From Sva-07 sp963707515 (GTDB taxonomy: Bacteria; Actinomycetota; Acidimicrobiia; Acidimicrobiales; Ilumatobacteraceae): 64,000 bases of DNA. The stretch is from contig CAVPQI010000001.1 of NCBI GenBank assembly GCA_963707515.1, positions 1,426,001 through 1,490,000 of the forward strand, read 5' to 3'. Positions 8,098 through 17,118 of this stretch are shown piece after piece (positions within the stretch are counted from its first letter, which is position 1; each line of letters opens with the position of its first letter). Below the pieces are notes generated by a model. It saw only the letters and a program-made list of their open reading frames with translations. It searched no databases and was not told where the DNA came from. The translations under genes were made by a program, and so were the position numbers.

Positions 8098-10316
8098 ATG
8101 TCGAAATACCTGTACCGCCTCGGCCACTGGGCCGGACGCCGTCGCCGCACCGTGGTGCTCGGCTGGCTCGCACTGCTCGTGGCAACGATCGTCGTGGCCG
8201 GCGCGGCGGGCGGCACGACGAGCGACGTGTTCGAGATCCCCGGCACGGAGTCGCAGCAGGCCGCCGACCTCTTGGCCGAGCGGTTCCCGCAGCAGTCGGG
8301 GTCATCGGCGCGCGTGGTGATCGCCGCCCCGGACGGCACGGTGCTCACCGACGAGGGCGCCCAGGCGACGATCGCCGCGCTGCGCGCCGATCTCGCCGAC
8401 GCACCGGGTGTCGTCGCCGTGAGCGATCCGTTCGTCACCGGCACCGTGTCGCCCGAGGGCGACATCGCCTTCGTCGACGTGGCCTACGGCGTCAGCGCCA
8501 CGGAGGTCTCCGACGCCGACTTCGAGCACGTCGTGGAGGCGGCCGAGGCTGCCGAGGCGGCCGGGCTGCAGGTCGAACACGGCGGCGAGGTCGGCGGTAT
8601 GGAGGAGATCGGGCACACCTCCGAGATGATCGGTCTCGCCGTTGCCGTCATCGTCTTGTTGTTCTCGTTCGGTTCCGTCGTGGCGATGGGGCTGCCGATC
8701 GTGTCGGCGCTGATCGGCGTCGGCATCGGCCTGATGGGCATCACGATCACGTCCGCCGTCGTCGACCTGTCCTCGACGGCGCCGACGCTGGCGTTGATGA
8801 TCGGACTGGCGGTCGGCATCGACTACGCCTTGTTCGTCGTCACCCGTCACCGCCAGAACCTCGCCGAGGGCCACTCCGTCGCCGAGTCGGCGGCGCGTGC
8901 GAACGCCACCGCGGGTGGCGCCGTGGTGTTCGCCGGGATGACGGTGGTCATCGCCCTCGCCGGATTGGCGATCATCGGCATCCCGTTCCTCACGGTGATG
9001 GGGTTTGCAGCCGCGGTCACGGTCTTCCTCGCCGTCGTCATCGCCGTCACGCTGCTGCCGGCGATGCTCAACATGGTCGGCCACTCGATCGATCGGTGGC
9101 GCATCGGCCGGGCGAAGACCGGCTCGGCCGACGAGTCGCAGTCCACGCTCAGCGCCCGCTGGGCACGCAAGGTGATCGCCCGACCTGGTGCTGCCCTGTT
9201 CGGGGGATTGGCGATCATGCTGTTGCTCGCCGTGCCCGCGTTGTCGATGCGCCTGGGCATGCCCGACGACGGATCGCAGCCCGAGGGCACGACCAGCGCC
9301 GGGTGGCCTACGACCTGCTCGCCGAGGGATTCGGCCCCGGGTTCAACGGCCCGCTCCTGGTGGTCGTCGACACCAGCGAAGGCAGCGATGTGACGGCAGC
9401 CATCGGGGAGGTGTCGACGCAACTGGCCGCCGACCCGGGCGTGCTCCTCGTCACGCCGACCCAGGTCAACGAGTCCGGCGACACCGCCGTGATGCCGGTG
9501 ATCCCGCGGACGTCACCTGCCGACGCGGCGACGTCCGAGCTGGTCCACCGGCTGCGCCACGACGTGCTGGAACCCGTCGAGGAGGACACCGGGGTCGAGG
9601 CCTCGGTCGCCGGCCAGACGGCGGCGCTCATCGACGTGTCCGACAAGATGGGCAGCGCCCTGCCGACGTTCATGATCATCGTCATCGGGCTGACGATGGT
9701 GCTGCTGATGGTCGTGTTCCGCTCGCTGCTCGTGCCGATCAAGGCGGCGATCGCCATCTTGTTGAGCATCGCCGCCAGCTTCGGCGTGGTGGTGGCCGTG
9801 TTCCAGTGGGGCTGGATGAAGGACCTCATCGGCCTGCAGGAGACGACACCGATCATCAGCTTCTTGCCGATGCTGATGTTCGCCATCTTGTTCGGGCTGT
9901 CGATGGACTACGAGGTGTTCATCCTCTCCCGCATCCGCGAGGACTACGTGCGGACGAGCAACGCTCGCCACGCCGTGCTCAGTGGGCTGACCAGCTCGGC
10001 CCGGGTGATCACCGCCGCGGCGCTGATCATGATCAGCGTGTTCGCCAGCTTCATCATCGGCGACAACCCGATGCTGAAGATGTTCGGGCTCGGCTTCTCG
10101 GTCGCTGTGTTCCTCGACGCGACGGTGGTGCGGATGATGATCGTGCCGGCCGTGATGGCGCTGTTCGGTGACCGCGCCTGGTGGCTGCCTGGCTGGCTCG
10201 ACCGGATCGTGCCCGACCTCGACGTGGAGGGCGAGCACCTCATCGAGCAACTCGACGCCGGCGAAGACGTCGGTGTCGAGACCGGCGAGGACACCCGTCG
10301 GGTCGAGCTCGTGTAA
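8098..10316 (+). pseudogene. MMPL/RND-family membrane exporter with one frameshift
   Basis: From ATG 8098 the protein would be about 739 residues if one indel near 9,290-9,305 is repaired. The first half has an N-terminal helix, a periplasmic loop and a first transmembrane bundle (GLAVGIDYALFVVTRHRQNL). The second half, in another frame, resumes at RVAYDLLAEGFGPGFNGPL and has the second bundle with FGLSMDYEVFILSRIREDY. The paired GxxxDY motifs are the family's proton-relay segments. MMPL proteins export lipids or hydrophobic compounds. It is divergent from a two-component system, a pairing familiar from other actinobacterial MMPL genes. The halves join cleanly, so a sequence error is likely. 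Confidence 0.85.
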
Positions 10317-10320
10317 CGGG

Positions 10321-10656
10321 TCAGGGCAGCGGCACCGGCTCCATCGGCGGGGTCGAACCCTGGTTCTGGTCCGACCCGTCACCTTGCGTGTCGGCTCCGG
10401 GCGGCAGGTTCGACCCCGGCTCGTAGGTGACGCCGGGCGCTTCCTCGCCACCGGGGACGACGCTGACGTCCGACGCCGGCACCGTCGTGTCGGTGGGATC
10501 GCCGTCATCGTCTCCGCAGGCGACGGTGACGAGCGTCAGCGGTGCAACGAGGGCGAGCATCCAAGGTGTTCGGCGTGAAGGTGTTCGGCGTGAAGTTGTT
10601 CGGCGTGAAGGTGTTCGGCGGGAGGGTGTTCGGCGTGAGGGTGTTCGGCGTGACAT
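10321..10656 (-). CDS. Small lipoprotein with tandem SRRTP repeats at the N-terminus
   Basis: Either 111 residues from the ATG at 10656 or 79 from the ATG at 10560. The core is a lipoprotein signal (MLALVAPLTLVTVACGDDDG, lipobox VTVAC) followed by a Thr/Pro/Gly-rich tail with no recognised domain. With the longer start the signal peptide is preceded by six SRRTP units encoded by a 15-bp tandem repeat. That is an unusually long and basic n-region, so the repeat may instead be 5' untranslated DNA. The stop lies 4 bp from the end of the convergent MMPL gene. Function unknown. Confidence 0.65.
   Translation of the reverse strand: MSRRTPSRRTPSRRTPSRRTTSRRTPSRRTPWMLALVAPLTLVTVACGDDDGDPTDTTVPASDVSVVPGGEEAPGVTYEPGSNLPPGADTQGDGSDQNQGSTPPMEPVPLP
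10565..10654. repeat. 15-bp tandem repeat, six units
   Basis: Six units of GGTGTTCGGCGTGAA (plus strand) run from 10565 to 10654 with one to three differences per unit. On the minus strand they read as SRRTP in the lipoprotein frame. All units are exactly 15 bp, so the frame is preserved. Confidence 0.9.
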
Positions 10657-10731
10657 GCAGGCCTCCGTACCCGACGCACGCACGGTCTACGCCCTGTCTG
10701 CTCGACCCCAGTTTGCGCGGGGACACTCCTA

Positions 10732-10801
10732 GGGTGAGCGTGTGAGGGTGAGCGTGTGAGGGTGAGCGTGTGAGGGTGAGCGGGTGAGGGTGAGCACGTG
10801 A
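10732..10801. repeat. 14-bp tandem repeat covering the arfB ribosome-binding site
   Basis: Five units of GGGTGAGCGTGTGA run from 10732 to 10801; the last two differ slightly. The final unit supplies both the purine-rich GAGGGTGAG Shine-Dalgarno-like sequence and the GTG start codon (10798) of the release-factor-like gene. Earlier units repeat the same signal, but each GTG there is soon followed by TGA. Confidence 0.85.
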
Positions 10802-11226
10802 GCGACGACCGCGAGCGCCGGAGTCTGCGGGTGACCTCCTCACTGCGCATCCCGCTCGACGAGATCGCCGTCCGCTTCGAGACCAGCGGTGGTCCCGGCG
10901 GACAGCACGCCAACCGCTCCCACACCCGCGTCGAGCTGACGTTCGACGTCGCCGCCAGCGCCACCCTCAGCGACGCCCAGCGCGCTCGCATCGTCGACAG
11001 GATCGGCGCGGTCGTCACCGCTGCGGCCGGCGACTCCCGCTCGCAGACGCGCAACCGCGAGCTGGCGTTGGAGCGTCTGACCGAGAAGCTTGCTCGGGCA
11101 GTGCGCGTGGAGCCGTCGCGGCGGGCGACCCGCCCGACCAAGGCGTCGGTGCGGCGGCGGCTCGACGCCAAGCGCAGGACCGGCGAACGCAAGTCGCACC
11201 GCCGGCGCCCGTCGGCGGACGATTGA
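10798..11226 (+). CDS. arfB: Peptidyl-tRNA hydrolase ArfB / class I release-factor domain protein
   Basis: 142 residues from a GTG start. The catalytic GGQ lies in SGGPGGQHANRSHTRVEL (GGQ at about 34-36), and a basic C-terminal tail (RRRLDAKRRTGERKSHRR) follows. Such short proteins lack the codon-reading domains of RF1/RF2. They enter the empty A site of stalled ribosomes with the basic tail in the mRNA channel and hydrolyse peptidyl-tRNA. The ribosome-binding site lies inside a 14-bp tandem repeat. The stop is 27 bp before tRNA-Arg. Confidence 0.9.
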   Translation: MSDDRERRSLRVTSSLRIPLDEIAVRFETSGGPGGQHANRSHTRVELTFDVAASATLSDAQRARIVDRIGAVVTAAAGDSRSQTRNRELALERLTEKLARAVRVEPSRRATRPTKASVRRRLDAKRRTGERKSHRRRPSADD

Positions 11227-11252
11227 GCTGCTCGGCCTAACCTGTCGCCGTC

Positions 11253-11325
11253 GCCCTAGTAGCTCAGCGGATAGAGCAGCCGCCTCCTAAGCGGAAGGCC
11301 GCAGGTTCAATTCCTGCCTAGGGCA
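11253..11325 (+). tRNA. tRNA-Arg (anticodon CCU)
   Basis: A 73-nt cloverleaf. The acceptor stem pairs GCCCTAG with CTAGGGC and is followed by discriminator A. The D-arm is GCTC...GAGC, the anticodon loop CTCCTAA (U33, CCT at 34-36), and the T-arm GCAGG-TTCAATT-CCTGC. CCA is not encoded. It reads the rare AGG codon. Its last 19 bases are also the 3' end of the convergent pabB-pabC coding sequence. Confidence 0.93.
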
Positions 11326-13076
11326 CTCGGTGCCGTCGGTGTCTCGGCGAGCGTCGCCGGCCGCCAGCCGCGGAGGTCGTTGAGCACCGCCAGGCCGTCG
11401 GCGGCGCGGACCTCGTCGGGAGTGAACGAACGCTCGCCGAGCTCTCCGGATGCCACGGCGACGCGGCGGGCGACGCCCGGCAGGCCACCGTCGCCGAGCG
11501 GCGGGCACCACCAACGGCCGTCGACGCGCACGGCGAGGTTGGCGATCGTCGTCTCGATCACGTGCCCGACCTCGTTGACGAGGATGACGTCGTCGGCGTG
11601 GGGATGACGTGCACGGGCGCGGTCGTAGTGGGCGCGATCGGTCGTCTTGTGGCAGCAGCGCGGATCGTCGGAGTGGGTGACCGTGTCGTCGACCGCCAGT
11701 CGCACGACGTCGCACCGATCGGGTTCGAGCGGCTGGCGGGTGAGCGACAGTCTCCCCTCGGCGTCGAGGAGGAGGCGGATCCGCTCGACCACACCAGCCG
11801 TCGGCGTCATCGTGGCGAGGAGCTGGAGTGCCGCCGCTGGATCGATCGGGATCCCGAACCAGGCCGCCGACTCGCTCAGTCGCTCGACGTGCAGCTCGGC
11901 GTTTCGGACGCCGTCGTCGTCGAGGCGCAGCGTCTCGAACAGGCCAGTCGGGGGGCGCACGACGTGGAGGATCCGCGCCTTGGCCTCGACCTCGCGGTCC
12001 TCCTCGACGGGATCCGACGACCAGGTGATGCCTGCGCCGGCCGCATAGTCGAATGCGCGGCAGGCCGGATCGATGACGGCGGTGCGGATCGGCACCGAGA
12101 ACACCGCCCGCGGCGACGAGGGCGCCGGTGTCAGCAGGCCGATCGCGCCGCAGTAGACGCCGCGCGGCTCGGCTTCGAGGTCGTTGATCGTGCGCATCGC
12201 GGCGACCTTCGGTGCGCCGGTCACCGAGCCGCAGGGGAACAGGGCCGACAGCACCTCGACCAGCGATGGATCACCTGCGACCTCGGCGGTGACGGTCGAC
12301 GTCAGCTGCCAGACCGTCTCGTAGCGTTCGAGGCGGAACAGGTCGGGGACCTCGACCGATCCGGTCCGGGCGAGGCGGCCGAGGTCGTTGCGCAACAGGT
12401 CGACGATCATCACGTTCTCGGCGCGGTCCTTCTGCGAGGCGAGCAACGCCGCACCGGCCGCCATGTCGTCGAGTGGACGCGGCCGTCGGGCTGCCGTGCC
12501 CTTCATCGGCCGGCACGTGATGCGGCCGTCGCGCCGATCGAAGAACAACTCGGGTGACGCCGAGGCGACGATCCGCTCCTCCATCTCGATGTACGCACCG
12601 AAGGCGCAACGTTGGGCGGCGAGCAGCCCGGCGTAGAAGTCGATCGGCGAGCCGGTCAGCCGGCCCTCGAAACGGTCGCTGACGTTCGCCTGGTACACGT
12701 CACCGCGCTCGATCTGCGCACGGACGATCGACACCGCGGTCGGGAACGGGTGGAGGTTGGGCCGTCGCCGCACGTCGCTCGCCGGGCGAGTGTCGGGCGC
12801 GGGGAGCGGATCACCGTCGGCCCGCTCGCGGAACGACTGCCACCACACGAACGGGATCCCCGGCGGCGGCGCCGGCGCCGTGCGCAACGCCGGGTCGAAG
12901 GCGGCAGCGGCCTCGTAGGCGACGACCATCACGACCCACTCACCGTGAGTCGTCGCCCGTTGCTCGGCCGCCGAGACCGTCGATCGCACGTCGCCGATCG
13001 ACGTCGCTCGCATCGTCGCCGTCGGGTCGTCGAACTGCCAGCTCGAACCGGAATGGCGGTCGTCGAGCCGGATCAC
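11307..13076 (-). CDS. pabB: Aminodeoxychorismate synthase component I fused to aminodeoxychorismate lyase (PabB-PabC)
   Basis: 589 residues. Residues up to about 365 are a chorismate-binding PabB domain (RGDVYQANVSDRFEG; CRPMKGTAARRP; SALFPCGSVTGAPKVAAM; FDYAAGAGI). From about 370 on there is a branched-chain-aminotransferase-fold PLP domain (GLFETLR; HKTTDRAHYDRAR; DVILVNEVGHVIETTIANL), as in aminodeoxychorismate lyase. Together with a glutamine amidotransferase encoded elsewhere, such fusions make 4-aminobenzoate for folate. The last residues (TAPSALGRN) and the stop codon lie inside tRNA-Arg on the opposite strand. Confidence 0.92.
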   Translation of the reverse strand: MIRLDDRHSGSSWQFDDPTATMRATSIGDVRSTVSAAEQRATTHGEWVVMVVAYEAAAAFDPALRTAPAPPPGIPFVWWQSFRERADGDPLPAPDTRPASDVRRRPNLHPFPTAVSIVRAQIERGDVYQANVSDRFEGRLTGSPIDFYAGLLAAQRCAFGAYIEMEERIVASASPELFFDRRDGRITCRPMKGTAARRPRPLDDMAAGAALLASQKDRAENVMIVDLLRNDLGRLARTGSVEVPDLFRLERYETVWQLTSTVTAEVAGDPSLVEVLSALFPCGSVTGAPKVAAMRTINDLEAEPRGVYCGAIGLLTPAPSSPRAVFSVPIRTAVIDPACRAFDYAAGAGITWSSDPVEEDREVEAKARILHVVRPPTGLFETLRLDDDGVRNAELHVERLSESAAWFGIPIDPAAALQLLATMTPTAGVVERIRLLLDAEGRLSLTRQPLEPDRCDVVRLAVDDTVTHSDDPRCCHKTTDRAHYDRARARHPHADDVILVNEVGHVIETTIANLAVRVDGRWWCPPLGDGGLPGVARRVAVASGELGERSFTPDEVRAADGLAVLNDLRGWRPATLAETPTAPSALGRN

Positions 13077-13131
13077 GCTGCGAGTCGATCACCAACGACC
13101 GCCCCGATGCCAGTCCGCTGGTTCGGGCCGG

Positions 13132-15540
13132 CTACTCGAACCAGCCGAAGACGTCGACGATCAGGTCGGTGACGTCGTACGAGCAGTAGCGCAGCCGCGG
13201 TTGCGGGCCCGGCCCGAGGGTCGTGAACGTCATCGCCGGGCGGGCCTGGCCCGCCGCGTTGGCGTTCTGGATGCTCACGTCGCCGCCGGACCACGGGTTC
13301 GGTGTCGCGCAGATCCATCCGGGTGCGAGGCTGACCATCGTCACGTTCTGGGCGATCCCGGTCGCCCCACTCGGGATCCCCGAGGCGTCGAGGGTGACCT
13401 GGCCGCCGGGTGCCATCGGCGGGACGCCGAGGCCGTTGCGGCTGTCGGCGATGCGCGTCGGCGCCGTCAGGCGCAACCGTCCGGCCGTGCTCGCCGGGTC
13501 GGACGGGGAGGTGATCCAGCCGCCGACGTCCACGACGACGTCGGACACGTCGGAGAGGTACAGCTCGATCGAACCGTCGGCGCCGACCGGCACCAATGCC
13601 ACGTTCGCCTTCACGTCGCCGGAGCCGGTGTGGTTGACGGTCGACGTCGCCGGGCGCGGGGTCCCGCCGGCGTACGCGGTGACGTACCCGGCCGCACTCG
13701 ACCAGGTCCCGATGGCGGTGACCGTCAGCGACACCGTCCTGGCACCTGCCGGCACACCGCCACGACCGGCGACCGGGAAGCGCACGACCGATGTCGCACC
13801 GCGGCTCGTCCTCGTGTAGTCGTTGCCGGGCGCGGCGGCGACGCGGGTGTCGAGCAGGCGGGAGGGCGTGACGGCACCGAACCTCCCGGCGGCGACGGCG
13901 CCGTCGGCCGGCGAGTAGGCGCCGAGCACGTCGACGATGACGTGCACGTCCGCATAGACCTCGATCATGGCCGTGCCGGCACCGTCGACCTGGACGATCG
14001 CCGTGTTCGCGGACACGTCGCACGGGCCGACGTTGGCGTTCGAGGTCGCCGGCTTCGCCGCCCCGGGCTTCCAGGCGACGAGATAGCTCCCCGGGAGGCA
14101 CTGGCCGCCGGGGGCTGCGCCGTTGTCGAGGGTGATGTTGACGAGCGCGGCGCTGGAGCCCGGCGGGACGCCGAGCGCCACGGCGCGGGTCTGGCCGCCG
14201 GCCACGCGCCCGGTGGGCCCACCGATGGCGTTGCGCGTGTCGAGCATCCGCCGTGCGGCGGGGTAGGCCGTGAACGCGTGGGCGCCGGGCAACGTGGGGA
14301 TCGGCGGCCCGGAGCCGGCCGGCGTGACGGGACCGCCGAGGTAGGCGGGTCCGGCGGGACCAGCGGTGGCCGCGTTCGGGCCGACGATCTTGCGCACGTG
14401 ACCGTTGCCGTGGTTGACGTAGAAGAGTGCTCGCTCGCCGTTGCGGACACCGAACGCGAGGTCGGTGGCGACGCTCAACTGCGTCGACGCGAACGGCGCG
14501 GCGTAGTTGACGGTCCCGGCGGCGGTCAGCGACCACATCCGGTTGGTGGCGCCGTCGGCGAAGAGATAGGCGCCGTCGTACGCCGGCCCCCACCAGCCGT
14601 TGGGCACGAACGCTCCACCGACGATGTAGCCGCTGTCGAACCACGTCACGGGCTGGGTGTACGAGGGGTCGGTCGAACAGCCCGAGGTCTGATTGCGCAG
14701 GCACGGGCCCTCACGCACGGGCCAGCCGTAGTTGGCACCGGCAGCACCGTTGTCGATCTCTTCCCATGCGCCGGCGCCGACGTCGTTGATCCGGAAGCGC
14801 GTCGTCGCCGAGTTCGGGTCGAACGCCATCCGGAACGGGTTGCGCAGTCCCAGGGCGTAGATCTCCTCGCACACCGCTGCCGACTGGCCTCGCCGGGCGC
14901 AGCGCCCGTGGCCCGCGGCCGCCAGGAACGGGTTGGCCGGCGCTGGCGCGCCGCTGGTCGTGATCCGCAGGATCTTGCCGCCGAGCGAGCTCAGGCTCTG
15001 CGCCCGCGACGTGTCGGCGCCCTCGCCGACGCTGAGATAGAGCAGGCCGTCGCGGCCGACCTCGACCGTGCCGCCGTTGTGGTTCGTTGCCGACCACGCG
15101 ATGTTGTCGACGAGGATCTGCTCCGACGCGGGGTCGAGGGAGCCGCCGGTCATCGTGAACTTCGACAGACGGTTGGCGCACGCGCCACCGCCTCCGGGGC
15201 GGGTGGCGTAGATGTAGACGATCCCCGACGTCGCGAACGACGGGTCGAGCGCCGCGCTGAGCAGTCCACGCTCGCCCTGGGCGCACACGTCGGCCGACAG
15301 GTCGCCAGCCGGCGTCACGGCACCGCCGGCGCCGATGCGTTGGAGCCGACCCGCCTTCTCCAACACGAGCAGGTCGCCACCGGGCAACACCTTGACCGCT
15401 GTCGGCTGGCTCACGGTGGCGACGAGGGAGTCGGTGAACCCGGCGGGCACCGCCGCCACCGGTGACACGGGCATCACGACCGCCAGGACGGACGCCAGCA
15501 CCATCCCCGCCGCGACACCGATCGCCGATCTCGATCGCAT
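13132..15540 (-). CDS. Secreted PQQ-type sugar dehydrogenase with three C-terminal LDTR/DVxGWF modules
   Basis: 802 residues with a Sec signal peptide (about 1-30, ending PVAAVPAG). Residues about 35-390 form a glucose/sorbosone dehydrogenase beta-propeller: GERGLLSAALDPSF, TNHNGGTVEVGRDGLLYLSVGEG, GLRNPFRMAFDP and NYGWPVREGPC. PQQ-dependent enzymes of this family oxidise sugars outside the membrane. The remaining 390 residues are three diverged modules of about 120 residues, opening with R(M/L)LDTR or RIADSRNGLG and closing with VIVDVLGAYSP, VVVDVGGWITS and LIVDVFGWFE. The modules probably mediate surface display or attachment (inference). Confidence 0.85.
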   Translation of the reverse strand: MRSRSAIGVAAGMVLASVLAVVMPVSPVAAVPAGFTDSLVATVSQPTAVKVLPGGDLLVLEKAGRLQRIGAGGAVTPAGDLSADVCAQGERGLLSAALDPSFATSGIVYIYATRPGGGGACANRLSKFTMTGGSLDPASEQILVDNIAWSATNHNGGTVEVGRDGLLYLSVGEGADTSRAQSLSSLGGKILRITTSGAPAPANPFLAAAGHGRCARRGQSAAVCEEIYALGLRNPFRMAFDPNSATTRFRINDVGAGAWEEIDNGAAGANYGWPVREGPCLRNQTSGCSTDPSYTQPVTWFDSGYIVGGAFVPNGWWGPAYDGAYLFADGATNRMWSLTAAGTVNYAAPFASTQLSVATDLAFGVRNGERALFYVNHGNGHVRKIVGPNAATAGPAGPAYLGGPVTPAGSGPPIPTLPGAHAFTAYPAARRMLDTRNAIGGPTGRVAGGQTRAVALGVPPGSSAALVNITLDNGAAPGGQCLPGSYLVAWKPGAAKPATSNANVGPCDVSANTAIVQVDGAGTAMIEVYADVHVIVDVLGAYSPADGAVAAGRFGAVTPSRLLDTRVAAAPGNDYTRTSRGATSVVRFPVAGRGGVPAGARTVSLTVTAIGTWSSAAGYVTAYAGGTPRPATSTVNHTGSGDVKANVALVPVGADGSIELYLSDVSDVVVDVGGWITSPSDPASTAGRLRLTAPTRIADSRNGLGVPPMAPGGQVTLDASGIPSGATGIAQNVTMVSLAPGWICATPNPWSGGDVSIQNANAAGQARPAMTFTTLGPGPQPRLRYCSYDVTDLIVDVFGWFE

Positions 15541-15624
15541 GGACTTCCCCTTCGGTTCGGCCCGCCGACCCGGGTCAACGTAGCCGACCGACGTTGCCGG
15601 ATCACCTCGGCCCTGGGGCCTGCG

Positions 15625-17052
15625 TCAGCGAACCTGGGATGTGCGCAGCACGTCCTCCAGGGCATCGAAGGCGGCCGCCAGTTGTGTCGTGTCGGCGAGG
15701 CCGAAGCCGACCGAGAGCGCGGCACGCGGCGGGCCGATCCAGTGGTCGTCGGTCGTGCCGATCACGATGCCCCGGCGTTCGAGCTCGTCGCACACCGCAG
15801 CGGCGTCGATACCGTCGCCCAGCTCGATCATCGTGTGCAGGCCGGCCATCGACGGCCACGGCGCGGCGACGAGTCCGGCCTCGTGGAGTTCGCCGATGCG
15901 TCGCCGGACGAGCTCGTGGCGACCGCGGTAGACCGTCCTCGCCCGGCGGATGTGGCGATCGAGTGCACCGCTGACGATGAGGTTCGTCAAGGCCGCCTGT
16001 GTGAGGTGCGGCGGCTGCACGTCGCGGGTCCGACGGACGGTCGTCAGGTCGGCGACGAGGCCGGGCGGAGCGACGACGAACCCGATGCGCAGTGACGGTG
16101 ACAGGCTCTTCGAGAACGTGCCGACGTAGACGACGCGCCCGTCCGGATCGAGACGATGCAGTGGCTCCAACGGACGGCCGACGTAGCGGAACTCGGTGTC
16201 GTAGTCGTCCTCGATGACGACCAGGTCGCGGGCGTGCGCCAGCTCGATCAGCGCACGGCGGCGGCGTGTGCTCATCGCCACGCCCGTCGTCGACTGGTGG
16301 GACGGCGTGACGTACACCGCTCGCACGCGATCACCGATGTCGTCGACGCACATGCCGTCGCGATCGACGGCGACGGGCTGCACGTCGACCCCGTTGACCT
16401 GGAACGCCCGCCGGGCGGGCTCGTACCCGGGTTCCTCGAAGGCGATCGTGTCGCCGGGTGCGAGGACGGTCTGCGCCAAGAGTTCGAACGCCTGCTGTGC
16501 ACCTGCGGTGACGAGGACGTGGTCGGCCTCGATTTCGAGACCGCGTGAGCGCCGGACCCACGAGGCCAGGGCGTTGCGTAGGCCGGGCGCGCCCGCGGCG
16601 TCCCCGTAGCCGGGCGGTGGCAGCGCGGCGGCGTCGACGACGGCGCGTCGCCAGTCGCGCAGCGGGAACAGCGCCGGGTCCGGCCGACCGGTGCGCAGGT
16701 CGACGGCACCGTCGGGGACCGTGCGAGGCGGCGGTGCGGCGATCGGATGCCGTCGTGTCAATGATGACGGCGCCAACGGGGACACCGGCGGCGCGGAGCC
16801 GACGAGTGGATGGTCACCGACGAAGGTCCCGGCACCGACCCGGGCGTCGAGGACTCCTTCGGCCACCAGCCGTCCGAACACCGCCGACACGGTCGAGCGC
16901 GAGATGCCGAGGTCATGGGCCAGCGAGCGACTGGTCGGCAATCGCTCCCCGGCGGCGAGCCGTCCGGTGCTCACGGCATCACGGATCTGCTCGTACAGCG
17001 AGGCGGCACGCCGGCGCGGGTGGGCCGGGTCGAGGTAGAGATCCAGCCACAT
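15625..17052 (-). CDS. MocR-family regulator (GntR HTH fused to PLP aminotransferase-like domain)
   Basis: 475 residues from the ATG at 17052. A GntR-type winged helix comes first (SLYEQIRDAVSTGRLAAGERLPTSRSLAHDLG...). It is followed by a fold-type I aminotransferase-like domain with the PLP lysine in GTFSKSLSPSLRIGF and the DDYDTEFRY motif. MocR proteins sense PLP or amino-compound metabolites and usually control a divergent neighbour. Here that is the MBL-fold hydrolase gene, and the shared gap holds ATTGG-type half-sites. An upstream in-frame extension overlaps the neighbour and is not protein-like. Confidence 0.9.
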   Translation of the reverse strand: MWLDLYLDPAHPRRRAASLYEQIRDAVSTGRLAAGERLPTSRSLAHDLGISRSTVSAVFGRLVAEGVLDARVGAGTFVGDHPLVGSAPPVSPLAPSSLTRRHPIAAPPPRTVPDGAVDLRTGRPDPALFPLRDWRRAVVDAAALPPPGYGDAAGAPGLRNALASWVRRSRGLEIEADHVLVTAGAQQAFELLAQTVLAPGDTIAFEEPGYEPARRAFQVNGVDVQPVAVDRDGMCVDDIGDRVRAVYVTPSHQSTTGVAMSTRRRRALIELAHARDLVVIEDDYDTEFRYVGRPLEPLHRLDPDGRVVYVGTFSKSLSPSLRIGFVVAPPGLVADLTTVRRTRDVQPPHLTQAALTNLIVSGALDRHIRRARTVYRGRHELVRRRIGELHEAGLVAAPWPSMAGLHTMIELGDGIDAAAVCDELERRGIVIGTTDDHWIGPPRAALSVGFGLADTTQLAAAFDALEDVLRTSQVR

Positions 17053-17098
17053 TGGTCCGCCAACATAATGCAGGATTGGAGCTTCACGTCGGTCCAAT
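17051..17098. promoter_or_regulatory. ATTGGTCC / ATTGGA / GGTCCAAT half-sites in the MocR-MBL divergent region
   Basis: ATTGGTCC at 17051-17058, ATTGGA at 17075-17080 and the inverted GGTCCAAT at 17091-17098 sit between the two divergent genes. Repeated or inverted half-sites of this kind are usual for dimeric GntR/MocR regulators. The first overlaps the regulator's own start codon, so autorepression would be direct. The arrangement argues for the GTG at 17119, not the ATG at 17068, as start of the hydrolase. Confidence 0.45.
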
Positions 17099-17118
17099 CG
17101 ATCCGTACCGTCGAGGGC

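Noticed and set aside
11253..11325. tRNA-Arg as an integration site
   Set aside because: No second copy of its 3' end was found in the window and no integrase is next to it.
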